The notes under the pieces are model-generated. The model was not told the origin of the DNA, made no database searches, and worked only from the letters and a program-made list of their open reading frames with translations. A program made the position numbers and the translations under genes. This document shows positions 8,453 through 18,000 of a stretch of DNA of 64,000 nt, in pieces; the stretch's first letter is position 1, and the number at the start of each line of letters is the position of its first letter. This stretch comes from Verrucomicrobiota bacterium (GTDB taxonomy: Bacteria; Verrucomicrobiota; Kiritimatiellia; CAJWTS01), in assembly GCA_027623315.1 (NCBI GenBank), contig JAQBYD010000003.1, positions 62,001 to 126,000 of the forward strand, read 5' to 3'.

Positions 8453-11400
8453 TTAGTCTACTTGTTTTCGCTCCATCCGCTCTTCTACCCAGACGTAAAC
8501 CGCCGGGATCACGAAGAGGGTGAGCAGTGTTGATGTTGTCAGCCCGAAAACGACGACTGTCGCCAGGGGCCGCTGTACGTCGGCGCCAATCCCTGTTGCG
8601 AGCAGCAACGGCAGGAGTCCGAGAACCGTCGTCATGGCGGTCATCAGCACCGGCCGCAGACGCAGCTCGGCGCCCTCTGTCACTGCTTCAGCGACTGACT
8701 TGCCTCGCTCGCGCAGATCGTTGAAGTACGTCACGAGCACCATCCCGTTCTGCACGGCAATTCCGAACAAGGCAATGAAGCCCACTGAGGCCGGTACCGA
8801 GAGATACGATCCCGTGATGAGCAGGCCAAGAATCCCTCCAATCAGGGCCAGCGGAACGTTGACGATGATGATCAGCGCATGCCGCATCACCCCGAACGAC
8901 ATCCAGAGCATCACAAGCACCAGGCCGATCACCGTCGGCACGATGATCGTCAGCCGCTTCATTGCGCGTTGCTGGTTCTCGAATTGCCCGCCGTACTCAA
9001 TCGTGTAACCCGGGGGCAGCTCCACTTTCTCCGCAATGCGGGTCTGAATGTCCGCTACAACACCGCCCAGGTCACGTCCTCGCACATTGCCCTGCACGAT
9101 CCAGCGCCGCTGGTTCCTCTCCCGGTTGATCTGGATTGGCCCCGTGACCTGTCGGACATTCGCGACTTGCGACAACGGAACGGAGAACCCGCTAATGGTC
9201 GGCACCAGGATGTTTCTCACCGCCTCCGGATCAGACCGATACTCCTCCTGGAAGCGCATGTGGATCCCGAACCGCCGCGTGTGCAGGTAGATGCTGTCGA
9301 TCACTTCACCACCGACCGCCAGCTCGACCATTTCCATGATCTCACTGACGGTCACGCCGTAGCGGGCGCAGGCGGCGCGATCCGCAACGATCTGCACCTG
9401 AGGCTGCCCGAAGCTTTGCTCCGAGGACAGGTCGACCAAACCGGGAATGTTGTCGATGGCCCCCCGGACCTCCTCAGCCTTCTGGCGCAGCACGCTCAGA
9501 TCCTCACCATAGATCTTGATGGCGAGCTGGGCCCTGATTCCCGAGAGCAACTCGTCGAATGCATTCTGAATCGGCTGTGTGAAGTTGAGCTGCACACCGG
9601 GGAACGGCTTGAGCCTGGCACCTATCGCTTCGATCAGCTCTTCCTTGCTGTCAAGCTCGCCCCATTCATCCATCGGCTTCAGCTCGATGTGCACCTCGGC
9701 GTAGTTCACCGGGTGAGGGTGGCTTCCCGCCTCCGGTCGCCCGACGCGCGAAATGGTTTCGTCGACGGCATCGAACTGCACAACCTCTTTCTCCATCTCC
9801 ATAATCAGCTTCGTGCCTTCCTCCAGAGATATCGAGGGTGACATCGTCACGCCGATCAGGATCGAGCCTTCCTCAAGCGTCGGGATGAACTCAGTCCCCA
9901 GTTTCGGGACGAGCGCCAGGCTCCCGACCAGTGCAGCAACCGCCACACCCATCACCGCATACTTGAAGCGCACCGCACCGGCCAGCAGGGGACGGTAGGC
10001 CGCTTTCAATACACGCACGAGCGCAAGCTCCTTATGGGGCGCCTGTTTGAGCAGGAAAAGCGACAATACAGGCGCGACAAGTACCGCCACAAGCAGCGAC
10101 CCCAGCAACGCAAATGAAATCGTGAACGCCATCGGCGCGAACATCTTCCCTTCCACTCCTTCAAGCGTGAAGAGAGGGAGGAACACGATGATAATGATCG
10201 CGATCGAAAACACAATCGGCCGGTTCACTTCCTTCGCGGCATCGTAGATGACCATCGCCTTGGACTCACCCCGTGCATGGGGTTCACCGAGATGACGGAA
10301 TAAATTTTCCACCATCACGATCGCACCGTCGCCAAGCATCCCGATGGCGATCGCAATACCTCCCAGCGACATCAGGTTTGCAGAAATTCCCCGCACACCC
10401 ATGCAGAGCACTGCAACCAGTGCACAGATTGGAAGCGACAACGCCACAATGAACGCCGTCCGCAAGTTGCCCAGGAAGAGCCCGAGCGTTACGACCACCA
10501 GAATGCTGCCAATCAACAGCGACTTCTTCACCGTCCGGGTCGCGTTCCGAACCAGTTCTGCCTGCTCGTAATACGGAATCAACGTCACACCCTCGGGCAA
10601 CGCCTTCTTCACTTCCGCCACTTTCCCATACAGACGCTCGATCACCTGCGACGTGTTCTCACCGAACAGCTTCAGAACCATGCCCGAGACCACTTCTCTC
10701 TCGCCGTTGAGCGTCACCACACCACGGCGAATTTCGTTTCCGTAGGCCACTTCCGCCACATCGGAAAGTAGAACAGGCCGCCCATCGTCTTCCTTCACAG
10801 CGATGTTCTGGATGTCATCCAGACTCTCGACCAGACCGATACCGCGTAGCAGGTGCTCCTCAGAGCCCAGCACGAGGAACTGTCCGCCAACATTGCGGTT
10901 GTTCTCTCTCACGGATTCAACCAGGTTTTCCAGCGTGAGGTCGTACTTCCGCAAGGCATTCGGGTTTACACGAATCTGGTACTGCAACACATGTCCGCCA
11001 ATCGACAGGATCTCCGTCACACCGGGCACCGTCTGAAGCTGGAATTTCACAACCCAGTCGTTCAATTCCCGCAGCCAAGTATCGAGTGGCTTTCCTCCCG
11101 TATCGACCACATCGGGGTCGGCCTCCAGGTAGTAGAGGAATATCTGTCCAAGCCCCGTAGAGATTGGCCCAAGTGTCGGTGGCTCATCCGTTTCGGGAAG
11201 CTCCGCCATCACGCTTGCCAGGCGTTCGCCGACAAGCTGCCGGGCAAAGTAAATGTCGGTGCTGTCCTTGAAGTAGACATAGATCACCGCCATCCCAAAC
11301 GCTGACGTTGACTTGATCTGCGTCACACCCGGCAGACCATTCATGGACGACTCGATGGGATATGTGATCAGTCGCTCGATTTCTTCAGGGGCCATCCCAT

Positions 11401-11560
11401 GGCCTTCGGCGAAGACCGGCACCATGATGGGCGAGATGTCAGGGAAGGCGTCGACCGGCATGCGCTTGTATTGCACGACACCTATGCCGAGCACGGCAAG
11501 GACGGCGAGCAGCACAAGCCCCGGAGTCTTCAATGCAGATTCAGTGATTCTGTTTATCAT
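8453..11560 (-). CDS. CzcA/CusA-family heavy-metal RND pump (module 2)
   Basis: This is an HME-RND inner-membrane pump of 1035 residues. The N-terminal helix is followed by RMPVDAFPDISPIMV, a standard family segment. TM4 reads AIAIGMLGDGAIVMVEN with A405, D411 and E418, so the first CzcA Asp is replaced by Ala as in CusA-like pumps while DGA...VEN resembles CzcA. The methionine triad of CusA is missing (EEGSILIGVT, HPVNYAE and DELLSGIR at those sites). Substrate choice is therefore unclear, and a divalent metal is most likely. The start at 11560 has GAGGTG 6 nt upstream. Partners are the adaptor upstream, TolC before that, and the PII-like protein downstream. Together they form a complete tripartite set. 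Confidence 0.92.
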   Translation of the reverse strand: MINRITESALKTPGLVLLAVLAVLGIGVVQYKRMPVDAFPDISPIMVPVFAEGHGMAPEEIERLITYPIESSMNGLPGVTQIKSTSAFGMAVIYVYFKDSTDIYFARQLVGERLASVMAELPETDEPPTLGPISTGLGQIFLYYLEADPDVVDTGGKPLDTWLRELNDWVVKFQLQTVPGVTEILSIGGHVLQYQIRVNPNALRKYDLTLENLVESVRENNRNVGGQFLVLGSEEHLLRGIGLVESLDDIQNIAVKEDDGRPVLLSDVAEVAYGNEIRRGVVTLNGEREVVSGMVLKLFGENTSQVIERLYGKVAEVKKALPEGVTLIPYYEQAELVRNATRTVKKSLLIGSILVVVTLGLFLGNLRTAFIVALSLPICALVAVLCMGVRGISANLMSLGGIAIAIGMLGDGAIVMVENLFRHLGEPHARGESKAMVIYDAAKEVNRPIVFSIAIIIIVFLPLFTLEGVEGKMFAPMAFTISFALLGSLLVAVLVAPVLSLFLLKQAPHKELALVRVLKAAYRPLLAGAVRFKYAVMGVAVAALVGSLALVPKLGTEFIPTLEEGSILIGVTMSPSISLEEGTKLIMEMEKEVVQFDAVDETISRVGRPEAGSHPHPVNYAEVHIELKPMDEWGELDSKEELIEAIGARLKPFPGVQLNFTQPIQNAFDELLSGIRAQLAIKIYGEDLSVLRQKAEEVRGAIDNIPGLVDLSSEQSFGQPQVQIVADRAACARYGVTVSEIMEMVELAVGGEVIDSIYLHTRRFGIHMRFQEEYRSDPEAVRNILVPTISGFSVPLSQVANVRQVTGPIQINRERNQRRWIVQGNVRGRDLGGVVADIQTRIAEKVELPPGYTIEYGGQFENQQRAMKRLTIIVPTVIGLVLVMLWMSFGVMRHALIIIVNVPLALIGGILGLLITGSYLSVPASVGFIALFGIAVQNGMVLVTYFNDLRERGKSVAEAVTEGAELRLRPVLMTAMTTVLGLLPLLLATGIGADVQRPLATVVVFGLTTSTLLTLFVIPAVYVWVEERMERKQVD

Positions 11561-11573
11561 AATGACACCTCAA

Positions 11574-12944
11574 TCAATGACCGTGTCCGGCATGGGAGCC
11601 GAGATTACTTGTGATGACAGTGGCCTTGAGCTGGAACGCCCCGTTCGAAACGTACTTCATTCCCGGCTCCAGTCCGGCCGTCACCTCGACGTTCACGCGA
11701 TCACCCCGTCCGAGCGTCACAGACGTCATCTCGAACCCGCCCTTACGCTCCACAAAGACGACGTCACGGCCCTCAATGTTCTGTACGGCATTGCGTGGAA
11801 TCACCACTGCCAGGTTCTCCTCGGCAGTACTGCAGAATCCCGTCACAAAGGTGCCGGGCATCCAGCGGCCATCACGGTTATCCAGAACCACCCGGGCCGT
11901 CGCGGATCGCGTCGATTCCTCGACGAAAGGCGTCACCATGGCGACCACACCGCGTGCTTGCACCCCGCTGTGATCAACCCGCAACGTCACGTCCTGGTGT
12001 GGACGCACGGCATCCAGGTTCTTGGTGTACACAGTCAGATTCACCCACACACTGCTCGTGTCGACCACCGTGAAGATGTCCGTGTCCGCCTCCAGGCCCT
12101 CGCCCAGCGAGATGTGCTTCGCTGTTATGACTCCAGCTTGGGGCGATCGGATCTCGTATCGCGCAATGGCCTCGTCAGGCTCGGTGTCCAGCGTCTCAAT
12201 CACCTGCTCAGAGAGCCCTAGTGCGTGCAGTTTCTGATCTGCCGACCGCAACGCAATCCGCGCCTCTGCGAGCACCTGTTGCGCCTCTAAGAAGTCCTGT
12301 TCGGATGACACCTGCTTTTCGCGTAGCGCCGTCTCCCGTGCGAAGGTCTTCTCCGCCAATACCCCGCGGGCCTTTGCGGCGAGGTACTCCGACTTTGCGT
12401 CGGCCAGTTCCCGACTCTCGATGACGGCCACGATTTCGCCAGCCTCTACGAGGTCGCCCACGCTCTTGTGGACCTCACGGGCGACTCCGGCCACGCGCGG
12501 AACCATATGCACAACAAGATCCTCGTTGAACACGACCTCGCCCGGCAGGCTGACTTCATTCCGCAGACTGCCCGGCCCGGCAGGCCGCACGGCAATCCCG
12601 AAACGCTTCCGTTGCTCCGGCGTCAGCCGGAGCCCGCTCCCTTCATCCGCCTGTTCGGCGTGGCCTGCCCGCCCGCTTGCGGAGCTTGCGGCGTGGTCGT
12701 GGCCGGAATGGTCTTCCTCCCCGGATTCCTCATTATGCTCGGTGTGGCCCTTGCCCTCATGTTCTGCGTCCGCGTCGTCCGCATGGGCGTCGTCACTTTC
12801 CGCATGGGCGGCGTGGTCGTGCCCTGCGTGACTGTCCTGCGCATGCGACTCCGCCGCTACGCCGACGCCCCACATCAGGGCCAGCCCCGGCACGGCCAGT
12901 AAGCTCAGTCTCTTGTTCAGCAAATCCCGAATCGGTTTCATCAT
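11574..12944 (-). CDS. czcB: RND periplasmic adaptor with His/Asp-rich N-terminal domain (module 2)
   Basis: This CzcB/CusB-like membrane-fusion protein has about 456 residues. A signal sequence (LAVPGLALMWGVGVAAES) is followed by about 70 residues rich in His, Asp and Glu (SHAGHDHAAHAESDDAHADD, later EEDHSGHDH), probably a loose metal-binding tail. The conserved core follows: MVPRVAGVAREVHKSVGD (barrel-sandwich), a helical hairpin, IRSPQAGVITAKH, and a C-terminal domain ending SHAGHGH. The start at 12944 follows the TolC stop by one base, with AAGGAT about 6 nt upstream. It connects the downstream pump with the upstream-encoded TolC. Confidence 0.9.
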   Translation of the reverse strand: MMKPIRDLLNKRLSLLAVPGLALMWGVGVAAESHAQDSHAGHDHAAHAESDDAHADDADAEHEGKGHTEHNEESGEEDHSGHDHAASSASGRAGHAEQADEGSGLRLTPEQRKRFGIAVRPAGPGSLRNEVSLPGEVVFNEDLVVHMVPRVAGVAREVHKSVGDLVEAGEIVAVIESRELADAKSEYLAAKARGVLAEKTFARETALREKQVSSEQDFLEAQQVLAEARIALRSADQKLHALGLSEQVIETLDTEPDEAIARYEIRSPQAGVITAKHISLGEGLEADTDIFTVVDTSSVWVNLTVYTKNLDAVRPHQDVTLRVDHSGVQARGVVAMVTPFVEESTRSATARVVLDNRDGRWMPGTFVTGFCSTAEENLAVVIPRNAVQNIEGRDVVFVERKGGFEMTSVTLGRGDRVNVEVTAGLEPGMKYVSNGAFQLKATVITSNLGSHAGHGH

Positions 12945-12945
12945 T

Positions 12946-14355
12946 CTAATCCTTCTTTTTTCCATTCATCAGTACTTCAATACTTGTGCCCGTAATCCCT
13001 TGGATATCGGCCAACGCGGTGTGATAGTCGCTCAATGCGTCCACCAGCGCGCCCTTGGCCTGGAATAGCCCCCGCTGGGCGTCGAGCATATCCAGGAATC
13101 CGAACTTTCCCTGTTGGTATCCCTCGTGAGCCGCCGCGAAGGCCTGCTCCATGGCGGGAACCACCTTCCCTCGCAGGGCTTCCACGCGCTGGTAGGATGT
13201 CGTGAGTCCCGCGTGGATCTCCGCCAGTTCGGCAGCCAGGGCTAACTCCGCAGCCGACCGTTCCGCTTCCGCCTTCGAGAGCCCGTACGCGGCGGCGGCA
13301 ATGTTGCCCTGGTTTCGATCGAAGAGGGGCAACGGCAGGCCGACACCCAACGCCAGCGAATCTGTCCCGTCCTCCTCAAAGCTCTGAAACCCGATGGCGG
13401 CCGTCACATCCGGCACCCTAGCCGATTTCTCCAACGACAACGCGGACCGGCGCATTCGGATTTCCGCATCCCATCGTGCAAGATCCGGGTTCAACGCGAG
13501 GCGGGAACGCAGGGCGGTCATCGAAGGAACCGGGCCAAGCACACCGTCCAAATGGCCTTCGACGTTCGAGAACTCTGCCCGCTCACCCCCCCACATCGCT
13601 GCGAGTTTCCTACGGGCAACACGCAGCACGTTGTTGGCCTCGAACAAGTCCATGCGCACCATCTCCAGCTCGGCCTCACTCTTTGACGCCTGGAGAGGGG
13701 GCTCCTTGCCTGCCTTCACTCGTTCCCTCACGGCACGACTCGTCTTCTCCGCGAGCTGCACTGCCGCTCCTGCCAACTCGAACCGCTGCTGGGCCACGAT
13801 CACGGCCGTGAAGCGTCGCGCCGTCTCGGTGAAGACGTCGAGCCGCTTGCTCTCATAGTCCCAGCCGGCCAACTCGCCTTCTGCTTCGGCAACCCGTGTT
13901 CGCCAATGCCGCTTGCCTCCAAGCTCGAAGAGTTGGCCGAGAGTCACAGACGTCTCGGCGGCGTCGAGGCCTTTGCCGTCGCGGTCGTACTCATCCAGCC
14001 CGAACTCAAGTTCAGGGTTCGGTAGCGCCCGAGCCTGTAGCAATCGAGCTTCGACGGCCCGCAGATTGTGCGAAAACGCCGCAAGCGACGGGTTGCGAAG
14101 CAATGCCGCTCCCAACGCCTGTTCCAGCTTCAATGTGCCGGTCGGCGCGGCCGGTTGTTCGTCAGGATTCATCTCGTGTGCCTCAAAGCCGGCGGTCGGA
14201 TAATGCGCCCCTAAAGGGCGCGCCTCCGGGAGCGCCATATGCCGGCCGGCCGGCCGGCCGGCTTGCGAAGCTTGCGGCCGGGTGGCGGCGCACCCCGTGA
14301 TGAGCAGGCTTGCGGAACCTCCCAATACTGCATTCAGTAAGACTCTTCTTATCAT
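12946..14355 (-). CDS. czcC: TolC-family outer-membrane efflux lipoprotein (module 2)
   Basis: This is the outer-membrane channel of the module 2 tripartite pump, about 469 residues from ATG 14355. The start gives a clean lipoprotein signal (MIRRVLLNAVLGGSASLLITGC) and has GGAG 6 nt upstream; longer in-frame starts (TTG at 14397, ATG at 14373) fit worse. The protein shows the two OEP repeats typical of TolC/CusC, with long alpha-helical stretches and NPSLAAFSHNLRAVEARLLQ and NPDLARWDAEIRMRRSALSL at equivalent places of the two halves. It is probably shared with module 1, which lacks its own channel. Confidence 0.9.
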   Translation of the reverse strand: MIRRVLLNAVLGGSASLLITGCAATRPQASQAGRPAGRHMALPEARPLGAHYPTAGFEAHEMNPDEQPAAPTGTLKLEQALGAALLRNPSLAAFSHNLRAVEARLLQARALPNPELEFGLDEYDRDGKGLDAAETSVTLGQLFELGGKRHWRTRVAEAEGELAGWDYESKRLDVFTETARRFTAVIVAQQRFELAGAAVQLAEKTSRAVRERVKAGKEPPLQASKSEAELEMVRMDLFEANNVLRVARRKLAAMWGGERAEFSNVEGHLDGVLGPVPSMTALRSRLALNPDLARWDAEIRMRRSALSLEKSARVPDVTAAIGFQSFEEDGTDSLALGVGLPLPLFDRNQGNIAAAAYGLSKAEAERSAAELALAAELAEIHAGLTTSYQRVEALRGKVVPAMEQAFAAAHEGYQQGKFGFLDMLDAQRGLFQAKGALVDALSDYHTALADIQGITGTSIEVLMNGKKKD

Positions 14356-14418
14356 TGATTTCTCCATTTCCATCGTGTTCAAACACACGCCTCCCAAAGA
14401 CGTGTGAAAAGTCGGGGG

Positions 14419-14467
14419 GCCTTTGCAGCATCACATGATGGGAAGCCATCCCGACGCTGGCAAAGGC
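14419..14467 (-). promoter_or_regulatory. Stem-loop in the Cys-rich/TolC spacer (candidate attenuator)
   Basis: Outer arms 14419-14429 (GCCTTTGCAGC) and 14456-14467 (GCTGGCAAAGGC) pair with one bulge. Inside them, 14437-14450 (GATGG-GAAG-CCATC) forms a second hairpin. On the transcribed minus strand a GTCGGG segment can pair alternatively with the CCCGAC that follows, just before TTTTC. The element lies between the exported Cys-rich gene and tolC, so it could tune downstream expression. I read it by eye; no folding was run. Confidence 0.4.
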
Positions 14468-14524
14468 ATCGCCATTCGTGTCGATGTAGAATCAACACAG
14501 AAGGCGTAAGCGGCAAAAGGGGTA

Positions 14525-14959
14525 TCAGATACGCAGGACGATCGTCCGTTGCGCGAGAAGGGCATAAGCCGGACCCGGCGGCGCCCCATGTGCGAGCCGC
14601 TGGGTCTTTCGGCAGTCCGCGAAGGCCAACGCCGCAGGACCAGTCGTCAAATCTCTCGAACCCGCGTGTTTCAGTAAGCGATCGTGTCGCACATCCTTCG
14701 TGAAGCGCAACGCTTTGTCCGACGAAATTGAAACATCTACGCAGTCGCCCGCCACGGTCTCCGCGATTCGCGTGATGCAACCCGATCCCCCGGTTGGGAC
14801 TTCGCCCGGATAACTGCATGGCTCACGGTGAACGACCTCAATCGCGATATGCCCATCATCGCCGAGGCACAGCACCATGCCCGAAACACCGGACACCGTC
14901 ATGGCGATGGCGATCAGACAAACCGTTGCTATCTTGGCCCTTTTCAACACAGATATCAT
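14525..14959 (-). CDS. Cys-rich exported protein heading RND module 2 (CLGDDGHIAIE family)
   Basis: This 144-residue paralogue of the gene at 6561-7001 begins with a signal sequence (MISVLKRAKIATVCLIAIAM). It continues with MVLCLGDDGHIAIEVVH, EPCSYPGEVP, a Cys-x-x-Arg, GDCVDVSISSD, and ends PAYALLAQRTIVLRI. I recall uncharacterised proteins with a similar C-x-G-x-DGH-x-A-x-E motif near metal efflux genes, but no function. An in-frame ATG at 15070 has GGGGAG upstream and overlaps the cusA stop, but it would add 37 unlikely residues. The start at 14959 matches the paralogue's length and signal position. Context suggests periplasmic metal binding. Confidence 0.7.
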   Translation of the reverse strand: MISVLKRAKIATVCLIAIAMTVSGVSGMVLCLGDDGHIAIEVVHREPCSYPGEVPTGGSGCITRIAETVAGDCVDVSISSDKALRFTKDVRHDRLLKHAGSRDLTTGPAALAFADCRKTQRLAHGAPPGPAYALLAQRTIVLRI

Positions 14960-14975
14960 TGAGATTGAGGACAAT

Positions 14976-15003
14976 AGCATAGAGCGGGGCCGCTGTAAAT
15001 CAA
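14976..15003 (-). promoter_or_regulatory. Candidate promoter with palindromic spacer before module 2
   Basis: On the minus strand, TTGATT (14998-15003) and TATGCT (14976-14981) are 16 bp apart. The spacer holds the dyad AGCGG-CC-CCGCT (14983-14994). A palindrome inside the spacer resembles how MerR-type activators sit, but the spacing is short for that class and no such regulator is encoded nearby. The implied transcription start is about 10 bp before the ATG at 14959. Confidence 0.3.
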
Positions 15004-15069
15004 AACGCGAGAGCTTCCGAACTGCGCTCGACGTCCCCCCGCAGGCCGGCTCCCGGGTCGCAGGCGTCA

Positions 15070-18000
15070 TCACTCTCCCCTGCGAGCGAGCCGGAACTCC
15101 TCGACCCAGCAGTACAGAACGGGCACGACGAAGATGGTGATGAGGACGACGGTCATGCCGCCGAACGAAGGGATCGCCATGGGCAGCATGACGTCGCTAC
15201 CGCGGCCGGTTGAAGTCAGAATCGGGATCAAAGCCAGAAGCGTCGTCGCCACCGTCATCAGGCAGGGCCTGACCCGCCGTTCCCCGGCCATGATGATCGC
15301 CTCCCGCACTTCGCCTGCTGACGTGGGCTTGCGGTCACGCATGATCTGAGCGATGTATGTCGACATGATGACCCCATCGTCCGTGGCGATGCCGAACAAC
15401 GCAAGGAAGCCCACCCACACCGCCACGCTCATGTTGATCGTGTGGACCTGAAACAGGACGCGCATCGACACACCGAACACAGAGAAGTCCAGGAACCAGG
15501 GCTGACCATAGAGCCAGATCATCAGGAAACCGCCGGACCATGCGACAAAAATACCGGAGAACACCAGCAGCGTCGTGGGTACGGATTTGAACTGGAAGTA
15601 TATCAGCAGGAAGATCACGAACAGCGCGATAGGCAAAATCAGCGCGAGCGTCCTGGCCGCACGCACCTGATTTTCGTAATTGCCCGCGAACGTATAGCTG
15701 ACGCCGCGCGGGAGCGTGAATTCGCCGCTGTCGATCTTCGACTGCAGATACGCCTGGCATTCTTCCACCACATCGACCTCGGCGAATCCAGCCTTCATGT
15801 CGAAGACGATGTAGCCGATCAGGAAGGTGTCTTCGCTCTTGATCACCTGCGGACCGCGGATGTAGCGAATGTGCGCCAGTTCGGTAATCGGGATCTGCGT
15901 CCCTCCCGAACCGCTTACGTAGATTTGCTCCATGGCCTCGATGCTGTCGCGCAGTTCGCGCTGGTAACGCACCCGCACGGGATATCGCTCGCGTCCTTCC
16001 ACGGTTGTCGTGGTCTTGCGGCCACCGATGGCAATCTCGACCACATCCTGGAATTGGCGAATCAGCACGCCGTAGCGCGCCAGTGCGACCCGGTCCGGTA
16101 CGATCTCCAGGTACGGCTTGCCCACGATGCGATCGGCGATAACGGCCGCCGGCTGCACACTGGGTACTTCCTTCAGGAAACGCTCGATCTGCAACCCGAC
16201 GGTTTCGATCGTTTCCAGATCGGGTCCCTTGACCTTCACGCCCATGGGCGCCCGCATGCCGCTAGCCAGCATGACGATGCGCGCGGCAATCGGTTGCAGT
16301 TTGGGCGCTGAAGTTGAGCCCGGCATCTTGGCCGCCTTCACGATCTCGTCCCAGATATCGTCGGGCGTGCGGATATGATCGCGCCACTGCCGGTATGGAC
16401 GTCCGGAGTCATCCGGGATGAGCTCACCGAACTCATCGCGCTGAAATTCGCCCTTCTTGCGGTCATAGCGGAAATTAACGCGATGGCCTTTCCGGTCCGT
16501 AATGAACTCCGGCTTGTAGTTGATGACGGTTTCGACCATCGAAATGGGGGCGGGGTCAAGGGGTGTCTCGGCGCGTCCGATCTTTCCGACCGCCGATTCG
16601 ATCTCGGGAATGGCTTCAAACGCCATATCCTGTTTAGACAGCATATCGATCGCCTCGCCAATGGACGCATGTGTCATGGTCGTGGGCATGAAGAGATACG
16701 AGCCCTCGTCCAGCGGGGGCATGAACTCCTTGCCAAAACCGGGGAACGTATGCGCCAGGGCCGAGACCGGCCCGGAGGCGCGAACGCGTTCGGGCAACCA
16801 GCCCATCGTACGATCGAACCCCAGCCATGCGGTCAGTCCGAATAGGACCAGCGTCGCAGGCACCGCGAGAAAAAGCGCCTTGTGGACCAGGCACCACGCC
16901 AGGAGTCGCGCGTAGAAGTGCTGGAACAGCTTGAAGAATCCAAGCAATCCGCCGATCAAGACAGCGACGAAGATTAAATTCCTGAGCAGCCCTAGCTCCA
17001 GTCCGAGCGGCTCCCAGTCCTTCGTCAGAAGAACGGCGACTACCAATACGGCCAAACCGCTGGCCGCTAAAGGTGCCCAGCGCGAAAAGCGCTCGGGTAT
17101 GCGATCCTGAAGCATGAAATAGATCCCGAAAACCGCCAGCGCCAGTCCCGCCCACCAGGCGACCATGGCACCGAGGACGACGCCCACGGCGATGATCGCA
17201 ATGTTCAGCAAGGAACGCCACCGACCCGGGCGAATCTTTCCGCAGAAGAGAAGCTGTGCGGCGGGAGGCAGAACGGTGAGCGCGATGAGAATGGACGCGA
17301 TCAGCGCAAACGACTTGGTGTAAGCCAGCGGCTTGAACAGTTTCCCTTCAGCCCCGAGCATAGTGAACACGGGAAGGAAGCTGACCACCGTTGTGGCAAC
17401 CGCGGTTAGGACTGCACCACCAACTTCGCTCGCTGCTCGATGCACAATTTCCAGGGGTGATTCACCCGGTTCGGCCTCATCCAAATGGCGCAATATGTTT
17501 TCGCAGATGACGACACCCATATCCACGATGGTTCCTATCGCAATGGCGATTCCGGAGAGAGCCACGATGTTGGCCTGTACACCAAAGAGCTTCATTCCGA
17601 CAAAACAGAGCAGCACGGAGAGCGGCAACATGCCGCTGATGATGATACTGCTGCGCAGGTGCATCACCATGATCAACACGACGATGATCGTGACCAGGAT
17701 CTCCTGCCCGATCGCTTCGTTGAGGGTGCCCAAGGTTTCATAGATCAGCCCCGTCCGATCGTAGAACGCCACAACCGTAACTTTGCTGGTGGTTACCCAG
17801 GCAGGCCATTCGTCTCGCGGCACGGAGCGTAGCCAGCCCAGCCATGCATCATGGTTAAGGACCGGTCCCTCAAAGGCCTCGAACCCATTCTTCAGCGCGA
17901 AGGCTTCCACATCCGGCCGCGAGGTCAACGCAAAATCGACCACCGCTTTGGTGGGCAGCGCTTCCCTCGTCTCCTCAATCTTCTTCTTAACGTTGTTGAT

